Positions 8,891-17,871 of a stretch of 44,811 nt of DNA are shown piece after piece. The translations under genes and the position numbers were made by a program. The stretch covers positions 1 to 44,811 of the forward strand of contig NZ_LRRH01000019.1 of assembly GCF_001646785.1 (NCBI RefSeq), in the 5' to 3' direction. The notes below the pieces were generated by a model. It saw only the letters and a list, made by a program, of their open reading frames with translations. It searched no databases and was not told the DNA's origin. The first letter of the stretch is position 1, and every line of letters starts with the position of its first letter. This DNA is from Rhodococcus phenolicus (lineage in GTDB: Bacteria > Actinomycetota > Actinomycetes > Mycobacteriales > Mycobacteriaceae).

Positions 8891-11800
8891 GCCGGGGCGC
8901 CCATCGCAGCTCGGGTCGCACGGGAATCAAGCGCGGCGAATACGTGGGCGAGGTGAACGAAGTGGGTCCAGTCCGAGCGAATCAGTTCGATGTCGTCGGC
9001 CATCTTCACGATGAACCGGCGGGCCTGATCGAGGTGGTCGGTGTCGGTGTCCTCGTCGAGGGTGTCTTCCCCGCCGCCACCGAGATCGGCCAACAGCGCT
9101 TCGTAGCCTTCCCCCGAGGGGAGATTCAATAGTTTGAGGGCGCCGTCGATGGCGTGGGTGTTGCCGCCGAGATCGCCGATGATCACCTCGTAGGTCAGTG
9201 CCGACTTGTCATCGCTGCCATCGACACCGAGATAGTCGTCCGGCAGCTGCGAGCACACCAGGGCGCGGACCTTGTATTTGCGGCTGTCGCGGGCGATGCG
9301 CAGGTTCAGCGTGCGGCCGGCGCCGGTCTGTTCGAGGTACTTGTTCTCGTCGAGGAACAGCACCTTGCGCTCGAAGCGCGGCAGTTCGTAGACGAGGCGG
9401 TTCGCCAGCCACGCGGCCATGTGCATCAGGGGGCCGGCCATGCGCTGCTGCGGGGTCCACTGCGACGGGTCGGTGCCCGTCGGTGGGAGCTGCAAGCCGG
9501 GCATCGTCAACACCGTCAGCCGAGTGGTGTTGTCGACGATGTCCTCCGGCTCGCTGGTGGTACCTGCTTCGGGGAAGAGCACGCGGGCTTCGGCGAGGTC
9601 GGCCATCATCGACAATTCCTGGTGCACGCTGCGCGCACAGGTACGCAGCTCGACGTTCTCGTCGTCACGGCCGAGGGCTTCGATCGCGTCGAGGACTTCG
9701 CGCAGGTTGTGGTGCCGTCCGCCGCCGACGGTGTTCGCCGCGGTCTGCAGGACCGTTTCGGTCCACTCGTGCTCGAGGCGGGCGGGGGAGAGCATCATCT
9801 TCAGCACCGACACCGCCACCGAGATTCGTTCGGCTTGCGCCGCCCGTATGTCAGCCTCGTACTGGGCGCGAGCAGCAGCGACCGGATCCGCATCGTCGGC
9901 GTAGTCCGGGTTCGTTGGGTTGTAGTCGGGGTCGTCGCGGCGCGGGTCGACGATCACCCGATACGGATTGAGCGAGCCGGGGCGGGAGGTGCGCCCGGTC
10001 AATGCTTGGACGTCGGCGACGCCGCGGAACTCGGGGAGCTGCGCGAGTTTCTTGAGCGGCCCGGACGGGTCGAGCACCACCCCGTACGCCCCTGCGCGCA
10101 CCGCTTGATAGACGAGCATCCCCGCGAGGAACGTCTTGCCCGAGCCGGGCACCGCGACGATCGGGGTCAAACCCGACTTGTGCTTCTTCTCGTGCGCGGC
10201 GAACAGATCCCACACCGCCGGCCGCGGTGCGATCGAGGCAGTCTCACCGATCACCACGCCGGTGCGGTCCCCGATCCGGTCACCGACTGCGGCCATCCCC
10301 GCGGAGACGGCCTCGACGCTCATGCGCCGACAGTGCGCGATATTGGCGAGCGGCTCACCCGGGAGGAACTCGCGCAGCAACTGGTACTGCCCGTGCTCCT
10401 GCTCTAGGCGGATGCGCGGGGCATACATTTCCTGCAGCATCGACACCTTCGCCTTGGCGTCCTCGGGTGTGGAGCCGACGACGAGGACGCGGTACCAACC
10501 CTCGGTGCGCACCGATAGCCCGGAGTGGTCGTCTTCGATGTCGGAGATCACCCGCTGCGCGAGCGCATGCTGCTCGGCGAGTTCCTGCGGCGGGACCTGG
10601 TCGTGTTCGACGGTGTAGTGGTCGAACTGCGACTCGATGCGCGCGGTGAGTCGACGCAGACTGCGGATGGTCTGGCTCTTGGTTTTCAGGCGGAGGCGTT
10701 CGGACCATTCGAGCGGTTCACCGGAGGAGTCGCCGAGGACCTGCCAGGGCAGCATCTTCTCCGGGATCGGCAGCGGCGCCATGCGCCCAACCGTGAGCAC
10801 GATGGCGTAGCCGGTGTAGTCGCGGCCACCGACCTGACCACGCACAGTGGTGTACCCGTCCCCGGGAGTCAGCTCGAGGCAGGTGAGGTCTTCGAGCGCC
10901 GCGACATCGGAGTGCTCCCAGTTCCCGCCACCGGAGATCACCCCCTCGGCATCGAGAGGTAACCCGATCGACGCCGAGCGCAGCAGCAGATAGTCCATCT
11001 GCGCGGCGGTGGCGGGCTTGGCACGCACCCCCTGTCCGGACAGGATGCGTTCGATCGCGGCGAGGTGCTCGGCGAGCGTCCTCTGCTCATTCAGGAACGC
11101 CGTACGTGCCCACGCGCGAACCAGTCTCGCGACACGTCCGAGCAGCGGCCACTCGACGACGGGCAGCAGCCATTCGGAGACGGTGTCGAGTCCGACCGCG
11201 AGTGTGGAGCGGGGTGGTAGTTCGATGCCCCAGTAGCGGCCTTTGAGGGTGGGGTTGCCCCACAGCATCGCGTGCTGCTGGCCACGCAGGTAATCCGACC
11301 ACGACAACGCACCGGGAACATCCGGGATCGGTTCGGCCCACCCGTCGTGCGCTTGCGCCCATGCACGCACCGGCCACGGGGTGCGCACCAGCCGACGGTG
11401 CAGACCGGTCACGCCGGCTTCGGCGAGATTCGCCAGCACCAGCGCTTCGCTGCGGATGTAACGACGCTGGCGGCCGACCGGGCGCATGTTCCACGGCCCC
11501 GGGGGCTGGACGAACCACGCGGTGGACTGCGTGCGGGTGCGGGTGATGTTGCCTTCCACCCCGACCAGCTGCAGGCGCACCGCCTTGCGTGCGCGCTCGG
11601 CGCGTGTGGCCGCCGCCTTCGACTGGCGGATGAACTCCGCGTCGGTGTCGCGTTTCTTGCCGCGCTTCGTGCGTCCGCGCGTGCGCTCGTCGACCGGTGC
11701 GTCGGCGTCGACTGCAGTGGTCGGCACGGTCTCTGCAGCGGGTGCGGTGAGGCTGCTGCCGGGCACCTGGGACCACGCCAACGTCGACGCTGGGGAAACG

Positions 11801-11949
11801 GTCGACGTGGTGGGGGAGTCGGTGTGATGGGCGGCGATCGCGGCGGCCCACGACGGCGGCAACGCACCCGGCGGCACCACGGCTGGTTCGGGTGCGTCGA
11901 AGTTCGGGTCGAACAGCGCAGCGATGTCGGTATCAGGCTGCGAACGCAT
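8887..11949 (-). CDS. VirB4/TcpF-like conjugation ATPase
   Basis: A 1020-residue ATPase expected to power assembly or substrate movement in a type IV secretion-like channel at the cytoplasmic membrane. The P-loop is VPGSGKTFLAG near residue 600, and a Walker B strand VLFLDENKYL lies near 865, followed by an arginine-containing helicase-like region (ARDSRKYKVRALVCSQ). Residues 1-110 are Pro/Ala-rich and look disordered. About 130-560 corresponds to the N-terminal half of VirB4-type proteins (SCO6880-like in actinobacteria). The start ATG at 11949 lies within the end of the TcpE-like gene, a 17-bp overlap, with GGGAAC about eight bases upstream. It is the central energy component of the operon; VirB4-type identity is confident. 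Confidence 0.9.
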   Translation of the reverse strand: MRSQPDTDIAALFDPNFDAPEPAVVPPGALPPSWAAAIAAHHTDSPTTSTVSPASTLAWSQVPGSSLTAPAAETVPTTAVDADAPVDERTRGRTKRGKKRDTDAEFIRQSKAAATRAERARKAVRLQLVGVEGNITRTRTQSTAWFVQPPGPWNMRPVGRQRRYIRSEALVLANLAEAGVTGLHRRLVRTPWPVRAWAQAHDGWAEPIPDVPGALSWSDYLRGQQHAMLWGNPTLKGRYWGIELPPRSTLAVGLDTVSEWLLPVVEWPLLGRVARLVRAWARTAFLNEQRTLAEHLAAIERILSGQGVRAKPATAAQMDYLLLRSASIGLPLDAEGVISGGGNWEHSDVAALEDLTCLELTPGDGYTTVRGQVGGRDYTGYAIVLTVGRMAPLPIPEKMLPWQVLGDSSGEPLEWSERLRLKTKSQTIRSLRRLTARIESQFDHYTVEHDQVPPQELAEQHALAQRVISDIEDDHSGLSVRTEGWYRVLVVGSTPEDAKAKVSMLQEMYAPRIRLEQEHGQYQLLREFLPGEPLANIAHCRRMSVEAVSAGMAAVGDRIGDRTGVVIGETASIAPRPAVWDLFAAHEKKHKSGLTPIVAVPGSGKTFLAGMLVYQAVRAGAYGVVLDPSGPLKKLAQLPEFRGVADVQALTGRTSRPGSLNPYRVIVDPRRDDPDYNPTNPDYADDADPVAAARAQYEADIRAAQAERISVAVSVLKMMLSPARLEHEWTETVLQTAANTVGGGRHHNLREVLDAIEALGRDDENVELRTCARSVHQELSMMADLAEARVLFPEAGTTSEPEDIVDNTTRLTVLTMPGLQLPPTGTDPSQWTPQQRMAGPLMHMAAWLANRLVYELPRFERKVLFLDENKYLEQTGAGRTLNLRIARDSRKYKVRALVCSQLPDDYLGVDGSDDKSALTYEVIIGDLGGNTHAIDGALKLLNLPSGEGYEALLADLGGGGEDTLDEDTDTDHLDQARRFIVKMADDIELIRSDWTHFVHLAHVFAALDSRATRAAMGAPA

Positions 11950-12361
11950 CGGTGGAGTTCCCTTCGTTCGACATAGCGGCGCCGGTACTGCGCGCGGTGT
12001 GGAAGGCAGCGGGGATGCGGAGCACGACGGTCTGCCCCGGCTTGGGTGGGCGCGGCGCGGTCAGGTCGTTCCACGCCGCGGTGATCACCGAGCGCAAGGG
12101 GCGGTCGGCGTTGACGTACTTCGTGACCCGCGCGGTGATCACCACACCGATCCCGACGATCAGCACCAGGGACTGGAAGCCGAGCGGGACGTGCACGATC
12201 GCGCGGGCGACGACGAAGACCGTGGCGGTGATGACCGTGCCGAGCCCGACCGCCCCGTAGCGCAGCCGGACCGGCAGGGTGAAGCCGGTCGGGCCGAGGT
12301 AGTGGCGGTCCACGCGGTGCAGCATGTCGTCGTTGTCGATCACGAACGCTCTCCCATCCAT
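11933..12361 (-). CDS. TcpE-like small membrane protein
   Basis: A 142-residue protein with two hydrophobic helices at about residues 37-54 and 59-78 and soluble ends. The second helix is followed by TARVTKYVNADRPL, reminiscent of the TcpE family of Gram-positive conjugation proteins, whose members sit beside the VirB4-like ATPase. The C-terminal 50 residues look unstructured. The stop overlaps the start of the ATPase gene by 17 bp, so the two are coupled. No clear ribosome site is visible before the ATG at 12361. TcpE assignment is by topology and neighbour. Confidence 0.65.
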   Translation of the reverse strand: MDGRAFVIDNDDMLHRVDRHYLGPTGFTLPVRLRYGAVGLGTVITATVFVVARAIVHVPLGFQSLVLIVGIGVVITARVTKYVNADRPLRSVITAAWNDLTAPRPPKPGQTVVLRIPAAFHTARSTGAAMSNEGNSTDAFAA

Positions 12362-12391
12362 TGGCTATCGGCGGTGCTCACGCGGTGGTGG

Positions 12392-12700
12392 TCAGACCTG
12401 GATGCCGATCAGACCGAGGATCCAGTTGCCGATACCGGTCGCCGCGGTGGTGTTCGTCGCGATGCCCAGATACGCCATGCCGACCAGCGACAGGCCGCCG
12501 ACGGTGACGACCTTCGACAAGTTGCCGCGCAGACCACCCATCAACACCACACAGGCGATGAGCACGAGGATCGTGAAGACGATGTTGTCTTCGATCCAGG
12601 CGCGCACCCCGGTCGTAGTGACCTCGGTGGTCTGGGCCAGCACGTCACCGCGCGGGACGGTCGTGATCGCCAAATCGGCAAGGCTTGACGCGAGAGACAT
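12392..12700 (-). CDS. Small two-helix membrane protein, TcpD/VirB2-like
   Basis: A 102-residue protein with hydrophobic helices at about 41-57 and 66-83 separated by a short basic loop (RGNLSKVV), the size and layout of TcpD or VirB2/TrbC-type subunits. The ATG at 12700 is chosen because GGAG lies eight bases upstream; the open frame extends further upstream, but that extension has no ribosome site and is Cys/Arg-rich, unlike the rest. It is the first gene of the minus-strand operon, next to the divergent control region, and lies 30 bp before the TcpE-like gene. The precise role (pilin-like or accessory) is undecided. Confidence 0.68.
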   Translation of the reverse strand: MSLASSLADLAITTVPRGDVLAQTTEVTTTGVRAWIEDNIVFTILVLIACVVLMGGLRGNLSKVVTVGGLSLVGMAYLGIATNTTAATGIGNWILGLIGIQV

Positions 12701-12988
12701 GAGCACTCCAGTGACGGGTTCGGTCGTACGCCCGAAAGGCGACGGCCGAGAACCTAAAATGAGGAGCCGATCTCGACCAAGCAGGTGACCGCACACCCGA
12801 CGCAGATCCGCCGCAGTCGGCGCACTGATCGAGCGCGAGAAACCCACCTCGCCAAGCGAGACTGCGGGGTAGTGCCGAGCGTGCCCGGTCGAGGTTGCGC
12901 AGCAGCGCAGTTCACACATTCAAAGGCGGTACTGACGCAGCGGTGTGTTCGCCAACGCGGCGTCGTGCCTGTGCTGCGGTGAGCGGAA

Positions 12989-13573
12989 GAGCGCTCACAG
13001 TGGTGCCGACTACACATGGATCGACGCCGTGCACATGCGGCGTGAAAAGCAGTTCGCCGGGCGGTGATCGGATCGCCGGAAACAGCTCGCTGCACGAGTG
13101 GCGCGCAAGCACGCTCCAACAGCGCTCGAATGAGCGCGCGCACACAGCGGCGGATTCGAGCGGTAGAACGGGGCGCCTGAAGAAGCGCTCGCGACGCCTA
13201 CCCCTTTACGGGGTCACTCCCCCCGGCGTTCCTTGGGGGGAGTGTAATCCAGAATTCCGCCGGGCGCCAACGCTATTCGCAGACGCCCACGTCGAACGCT
13301 ATTGGGAGTGCTGAATGCGCCGGCGATGTACATCCTCGACAACCGCACCGTTCAAAGGCTCGGGGAGCGCTCGACACAGCGCCTGCAAACACGATCGCAC
13401 GCGCTCGGTCGAGCGCTCCTCGCGCCGGTGCACAGCCGCGGTATGTGACGCAGAAATGAGCGCTGCTCGTGGTGCTGTACGAGCGGCATGCTCAACGCTG
13501 TTCACGGTGCTGAACCCGGCTCGCTCTCGGCGCACCTCGACCATGGTGAACCGCAGCCTGATCGGTCAGCGCT
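12989..13573. repeat. Seven dispersed AGCGCT palindromes (consensus GAGCGCTC)
   Basis: AGCGCT occurs at 12990, 13121, 13184, 13366, 13412, 13459 and 13568. Copies at 12990, 13366 and 13412 are full GAGCGCTC palindromes; 13121 and 13184 keep AGCGCTC, 13459 keeps GAGCGCT, and 13568 has the alternative palindrome CAGCGCTG. The density of seven in under 600 bp is far above that in neighbouring coding DNA, where isolated copies are thousands of bases apart. Likely protein-binding sites. Confidence 0.6.
13200..13244. repeat. Two adjacent hairpins
   Basis: The first is ACCCC (13200-13204) and GGGGT (13210-13214) around a 5-nt loop. The second begins at the next base: CACTCCCCCC (13215-13224) and GGGGGGAGTG (13235-13244), a perfect 10-bp stem with a 10-nt loop. 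There is no T-run after it, so a simple terminator is unlikely. Such paired stems are common at transfer or single-strand origins. Confidence 0.7.
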
Positions 13574-13718
13574 GTCACGCACCGGAACATGCACCGTCCA
13601 CCCGATGCTGAACATGCTCACCTGCTTGGTGAAAACCTGAGCTCCCTGCCACGGTGCTCGCACACACCGCACCGGACCACATCCGAATCAGCGCCACCAC
13701 GAGCGAAAGGCACAGGCA

Positions 13719-15875
13719 GTGAGCGGAACTCCCGACCCTCTCAAGGACTGGCTCGTCGCCACCTGGCGCGACACATTCGGCGACACCACCAACACTCGCG
13801 GCGGTCGTGCCGGTGACGACAACGGCACGTCGTGTGTGCCGCGTTTCGTGCCTGTCTCGCCGTTCACGGCGGTACCTGCCGCAGCGGCCTTCGCCAGCTC
13901 CCATCTCATTGCCTCCGCAGCCGGCAACCAGGCCGCGATCGACGTGCTCACTCAGCTGCACGACCACCGGTGGCCACTGACAGTGGTGACCGCACCGCTG
14001 GTCGGCCTCGACGTCTCGCGTCACCGTGCTCGCCGCTGGGCGCAGATGCTCGACGCGATGGTCCAGCAGAGCACCGGACACACACCCACGAAGATCTCCG
14101 TTCCGCTGCCCATGAGCGGACATGTGATGCGCCGCGCGACGATCAGGCTGCCGCGGGGTGCGGTGATCCGGCCCAAGCAGTTCGAGCAGTTCTCCCATGC
14201 GGTCGAATCCGCGTTCGGTGACGAGTGGTGGGCGATGACGGTGCGACACGACGCGCACCGCGACCGCCTGGTCCTCACACGCACCGCGATCGCGCCGGAT
14301 ACCCGCAGCGAACGGCAGAAGGTCCTGCAGGATGCGCTCGATGCGGCGTCGATCTTCAAAAGCCCGAAGGTCAGCGTCGACACCCTCGACGAAGAAGGTA
14401 TCGAGACCGGTTACCGGATCGCCTTCGCCAAGTCGATGAACGCCGGCGCCCCCGCGTTTCAGGCCAAGGTCGACGAAGCTCTCGCCTCGCTGGCCGGCCC
14501 GCACGAATCCGGACGGCACTGGACGTGTGATTGGTACCCGAACAAGGGCTATCTGGTGATGCGGTTGGTCACCGCCATGCCCGACCGCGTCGACCATCCC
14601 CTGGAACTGGTCGATGAGAACCTGCGGCACCTGCCGTATGCGACGGGTGCGGCGGATCGGATCATGTTCTGGGATGTGTCCACCAGCTCCAACAAGCCGC
14701 ACTGCCTGATCGTCGGCCCCACCGGTGGCGGCAAGACCTCGGTGATCCGCACGCTGCTCACCGAGGCGGCGCGGCGCGGGATCCCGTTCGTCGGGGTCGA
14801 TCCGAAGATGATCGAACTCGACGGCCTCGAGGGCTATCCGGGGTGTGGGGCGATCATCTACGACGCGCTGCGCGCGGCGATATTTGTGCGCGCCCTGCAC
14901 GCCGAGATGATGGCGCGCAACGCCTACATCCATCAGATGAAGATCGAAGGCTCGCAGCTGCCGTTGATGATCGCGGTGCTCGACGAGTTCTTCATCCTCT
15001 CCGGTAAGTGGCAGCGCCTGGCCAAGACCGGCGACGACGAAACCAAGGCGCAGCTCAAAGAACTCGATCCGCTCGGCGCGTGGGCGGATCTGGCGGTGCT
15101 CGCGCGTTCGGCCGGCATCCGATTGTTGCTCGGGGTGCAGCGCCCGGATGCGTCGTTGTTCGGCGGCGCCTCGGGCAATGCGCGCGACAACTTCGGCACC
15201 CGCATTTCCCTCGGCAATCTCTCGCAGGACGGTGCGCTGATGATGTGGGGCGACTCCACCGTCGGACGCGAGGTCGATACCTCGGTCAAGGGCCGCGGGA
15301 TCGCCCTCGGTGACGACGGGTCGCCGGTCGATGCGCAGATGTGGTGGACCCCGAATGTCGATAAGCATCCGAACAAGTGGAACCAACTGTCGCAGAGCGA
15401 GAAAGCGATCATCGACGGCCTGATACCGGCGGAGGCACCTCAGTTCACCTGCTACTCGCCGGAGCTGGCCGACTTCATCGAATCCGAACGCGCCCTGGCG
15501 CGGCGTGCGCGCAGCCACGGCAACGTCCCCGAACCCATCATTCTCGGCGGCGCAGAGACGGGGGAGACCAGTGCGGTGTCGATGACCAAACCCGGCGGTG
15601 GATTCGCACCGCAACCCGAGCCGGAGGAGGACGATTTCGCCGATGTCATCCCGGCGTCGAGCGTGACCGCCGGGCAGACCGTGCTCATCGACAACGAGGA
15701 CGGTGAGCTGGTGCCGGTCACCGCCTCGGCGGTCGACGTGCGCCGCGGCAGCCGCGGCGAGGTTGTCGAGACCGTCCTGACCGTCGGCACCGGCCGGGTG
15801 AAAACCCGCATCACTTTCGATGCGACCGGTGTCGTCGTCCTGCCCGAACCCGACCTCGTCGACCAGCCCGCGTGA
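13719..15875 (+). CDS. FtsK/SpoIIIE-type DNA translocase (TcpA/TraB-like coupling protein)
   Basis: A 718-residue DNA-pumping ATPase expected to deliver plasmid DNA to the transfer channel. Walker A is GPTGGGKT at 333-340 and Walker B is AVLDEF with Asp422-Glu423. The FtsK-family segments GVDPKMIEL and LLGVQRPDASLFGG follow in the usual order. There is no obvious N-terminal transmembrane pair; residues 1-320 form a soluble domain, and the C-terminus (about 600-718) is a small beta-rich region rather than a recognisable FtsK gamma domain. The GTG start at 13719 has GAAAGG eight bases upstream. It faces away from the VirB4 operon across the palindrome-rich region. In Gram-positive Tcp systems the coupling protein is FtsK-like, and in Streptomyces TraB moves double-stranded DNA alone; either mode is possible. 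Confidence 0.88.
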   Translation: MSGTPDPLKDWLVATWRDTFGDTTNTRGGRAGDDNGTSCVPRFVPVSPFTAVPAAAAFASSHLIASAAGNQAAIDVLTQLHDHRWPLTVVTAPLVGLDVSRHRARRWAQMLDAMVQQSTGHTPTKISVPLPMSGHVMRRATIRLPRGAVIRPKQFEQFSHAVESAFGDEWWAMTVRHDAHRDRLVLTRTAIAPDTRSERQKVLQDALDAASIFKSPKVSVDTLDEEGIETGYRIAFAKSMNAGAPAFQAKVDEALASLAGPHESGRHWTCDWYPNKGYLVMRLVTAMPDRVDHPLELVDENLRHLPYATGAADRIMFWDVSTSSNKPHCLIVGPTGGGKTSVIRTLLTEAARRGIPFVGVDPKMIELDGLEGYPGCGAIIYDALRAAIFVRALHAEMMARNAYIHQMKIEGSQLPLMIAVLDEFFILSGKWQRLAKTGDDETKAQLKELDPLGAWADLAVLARSAGIRLLLGVQRPDASLFGGASGNARDNFGTRISLGNLSQDGALMMWGDSTVGREVDTSVKGRGIALGDDGSPVDAQMWWTPNVDKHPNKWNQLSQSEKAIIDGLIPAEAPQFTCYSPELADFIESERALARRARSHGNVPEPIILGGAETGETSAVSMTKPGGGFAPQPEPEEDDFADVIPASSVTAGQTVLIDNEDGELVPVTASAVDVRRGSRGEVVETVLTVGTGRVKTRITFDATGVVVLPEPDLVDQPA

Positions 15876-15990
15876 TGCTCCGACATCGCACTGCGCGGGC
15901 GCCGAATTGCCACTGAGCAGTCGCGTCCGAAGCGCCCCGGCCTCACCGTCCGTCACCTCCCCAACAACCACTCCCTGGAAGGACTGCCCG

Positions 15991-16341
15991 ATGACCCGTC
16001 GCATTTCCCAATCGATCACCCCCACTGCCGAGGACGTTGCCGCGCTGCGCGGACCGTTCGTGTCCAAAGGCGCCAACGATCCGGTGATCAAAGCGCTGCG
16101 TGACTACTTCAAGGCGACTTCGCCGGTGTGGCTGGCCAAACTCGATGAACGACAGGAACTCACCCGCGAACGCCTCGCCGAGATCCGCGACGCCGCCACC
16201 AAGCGCCGTGTGGTGATCGAAGCGCTGCCCGACGGCAAGGCCCGCGATAAAGCCCTCGACGAGCTGGCACAGACCGAGTCCGTCGTCGACGAGATGGACA
16301 CCGCACTGGCCGGCGCCGGTGCCTTCGGCGGAATCAACTAA
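15991..16341 (+). CDS. Small charged helical protein of the transfer cluster
   Basis: A 116-residue soluble protein, rich in charged residues and predicted mostly helical, with a possible coiled coil through LDERQELTRERLAEIRDAA (about residues 50-70). I recognise no family. The start ATG at 15991 is preferred because GGAAGGA stands seven bases upstream. It ends two bases before the ParA-like gene, so the two are translated together. It may be a partner of the ATPase or a DNA-binding accessory of the translocase, but there is no direct evidence. Confidence 0.72.
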   Translation: MTRRISQSITPTAEDVAALRGPFVSKGANDPVIKALRDYFKATSPVWLAKLDERQELTRERLAEIRDAATKRRVVIEALPDGKARDKALDELAQTESVVDEMDTALAGAGAFGGIN

Positions 16342-16343
16342 CG

Positions 16344-17756
16344 ATGGCGCCGACCGTCGAGATCGAAGCGACTTCCGCGACCACAGCACGCGCGACGCTC
16401 ACTGGCGCCGATGTACCGCCGATGGACCTGGCCGCGACCGAGGACAAGGCACTGGCTGCTGTCGTGCACGAATTCGTGTGCACACTGGCGGTCAAGCAGC
16501 AGTCCGCCGTCGAGGTCATCTACCGGACGGGCAAAGACACGCGGTTTCTCACGGTCGGTCTCGACGGCAAGCTCACCGAGAGCGCTCCGAGCGTGCCCAT
16601 TCCGGTCGTGGCGATCGAACCCGAACCGGCAGCGGCGGAACCGGTTACTGCGATACCGGCCGGACCGGTGACCGTGACGGCCGACCCGATGACCTTCGAG
16701 ACGCCCGCACAGAATATTTCCCAGGCCTCTCAGGGGCCCGCAGAGCCCGCGCCGGCACCCAGTCCGGGATCGAAGTCCACACGGGGTACGCGATCGGTCA
16801 CAGAGCCGCTCAGCGCGTCGTTCGGTGCGTTGTCTGCGCTGTCCGCGCCCGGTGTGGATCCTGCGGTCGGTGCGCCTGCCCGCAGCGGTGTTCGCGGACG
16901 CGTCAATGCGATGTTCGGGATGCGGCTCGCACCGAAGGCAGATTCGCGTGAGATGCGGTTGCGCGGCGCGCAGACATCGATCGGTCGCCTTCTGCCGGAG
17001 GGCGCGCTCGTGACCGTCGCCAACGTCAAAGGCGGCGTCGGTAAGACCCCGATGGCCATCGGTCTGGCCGAAACCATCGCCGAACACCGCGGTCCCGCCA
17101 CGATCGCGTGCCTGGATCTTGGGGAGATCGGTGGCAGCTTCACCGACCGGATCGCGGTCCCGCCGGCCGCGGGGCAGGACGCGGCGTCGTTGCTCGCCGA
17201 TCTGGGCGAGATGGCGCATCAGGTGCGCGCGTCCACGCTCACCCGCTATCTGACTCGCCAGCCGTGCGGCTCGTACATGGTTGCCGGACCGACCGGCACT
17301 TCCGCGCCGTTGACCTCTGACGCCGCCGCCACAGTGGCGTCGATCCTCGGACGCCACTACGACGTGTTGCTCGCCGACACCGGCAACTCCAGCCACACCG
17401 GTAGCTGGCGGTGGGCGATCGCCACGGCGCACGCGGTGATCGTTCCGGTGCCACTGCGCCGCGACAGCGCGGTGGCGGCGCAACGCACCCTCGCCGCGAT
17501 GTCCACGGTGCACCCGGATGTGCTCGCGCGCACCGTCGTGGTCATCACCGACGGGCCCGGTGATGTGCCGATGGTCGAAACCGACGCCGTCGATGCGTTC
17601 GCTGCGCTCGGTGTGCCGGTGTGCCGGATGCCGTTCGAGCCGCTGTTCGCCTCCGGCGAGCGCATCACCCTCAGCGGGTTGCGGCGCGACACCCAGGACG
17701 CGTTGACCGTCCTCGCCGCCACCGTCATCGACCTGATCGCAGACACCGTGGACTGA
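16344..17756 (+). CDS. ParA/MinD-like ATPase with long disordered N-terminus
   Basis: A 470-residue protein. The C-terminal 250 residues are a ParA/MinD fold: deviant Walker A KGGVGKT (229-235), then CLDLGEIGGSF where ParA has its DxDpQ-like strand, and LLADTGNSSHTG at the Walker B strand. Residues 1-220 are Ala/Pro/Glu-rich and probably unstructured, an arrangement also seen in the EspI-type ATPases of mycobacterial ESX loci. Position 236 after the lysine-threonine is Pro rather than the usual Thr. No ParB gene follows. Possible jobs are plasmid positioning or polar placement of the transfer machine. The ParA-type fold is confident; the job is inferred. Confidence 0.85.
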   Translation: MAPTVEIEATSATTARATLTGADVPPMDLAATEDKALAAVVHEFVCTLAVKQQSAVEVIYRTGKDTRFLTVGLDGKLTESAPSVPIPVVAIEPEPAAAEPVTAIPAGPVTVTADPMTFETPAQNISQASQGPAEPAPAPSPGSKSTRGTRSVTEPLSASFGALSALSAPGVDPAVGAPARSGVRGRVNAMFGMRLAPKADSREMRLRGAQTSIGRLLPEGALVTVANVKGGVGKTPMAIGLAETIAEHRGPATIACLDLGEIGGSFTDRIAVPPAAGQDAASLLADLGEMAHQVRASTLTRYLTRQPCGSYMVAGPTGTSAPLTSDAAATVASILGRHYDVLLADTGNSSHTGSWRWAIATAHAVIVPVPLRRDSAVAAQRTLAAMSTVHPDVLARTVVVITDGPGDVPMVETDAVDAFAALGVPVCRMPFEPLFASGERITLSGLRRDTQDALTVLAATVIDLIADTVD

Positions 17757-17871
17757 TGCGTTGGCCCGGAACCACGTTCGGGCCGGGCGTGAGGTGCTCC
17801 ACCCCGACTCTTCCCGATTTCCCACCAAACCCGGCCTCCCTGTGGGGCCGGCACACGAAAGGCACTCTTCG

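Larger units (their letters stand above)
12701..13718. other. Divergent non-coding control region, candidate oriT/parS/oriV
   Basis: About 1 kb without a convincing gene between the tra-like operon (minus) and the translocase gene (plus). Open frames here are short and their translations are Arg/Cys/Ser-rich without recognisable domains. It holds seven AGCGCT palindromes, two adjacent hairpins, and a 9-bp direct repeat TTCAAAGGC at 12919-12927 and 13351-13359. The element RTGCTGAA occurs near 13307, 13507 and 13605. Promoters for both operons must lie here. The combination fits a transfer origin, partition site or replication origin; which one cannot be decided from sequence. Confidence 0.6.

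Noticed and set aside
12754-13314. Open frames of 60-140 codons in the divergent control region
   Set aside because: Translations are Arg/Cys/Ser-rich with no domain, start site or conserved pattern, and they overlap one another on both strands; the repeats explain the region better.
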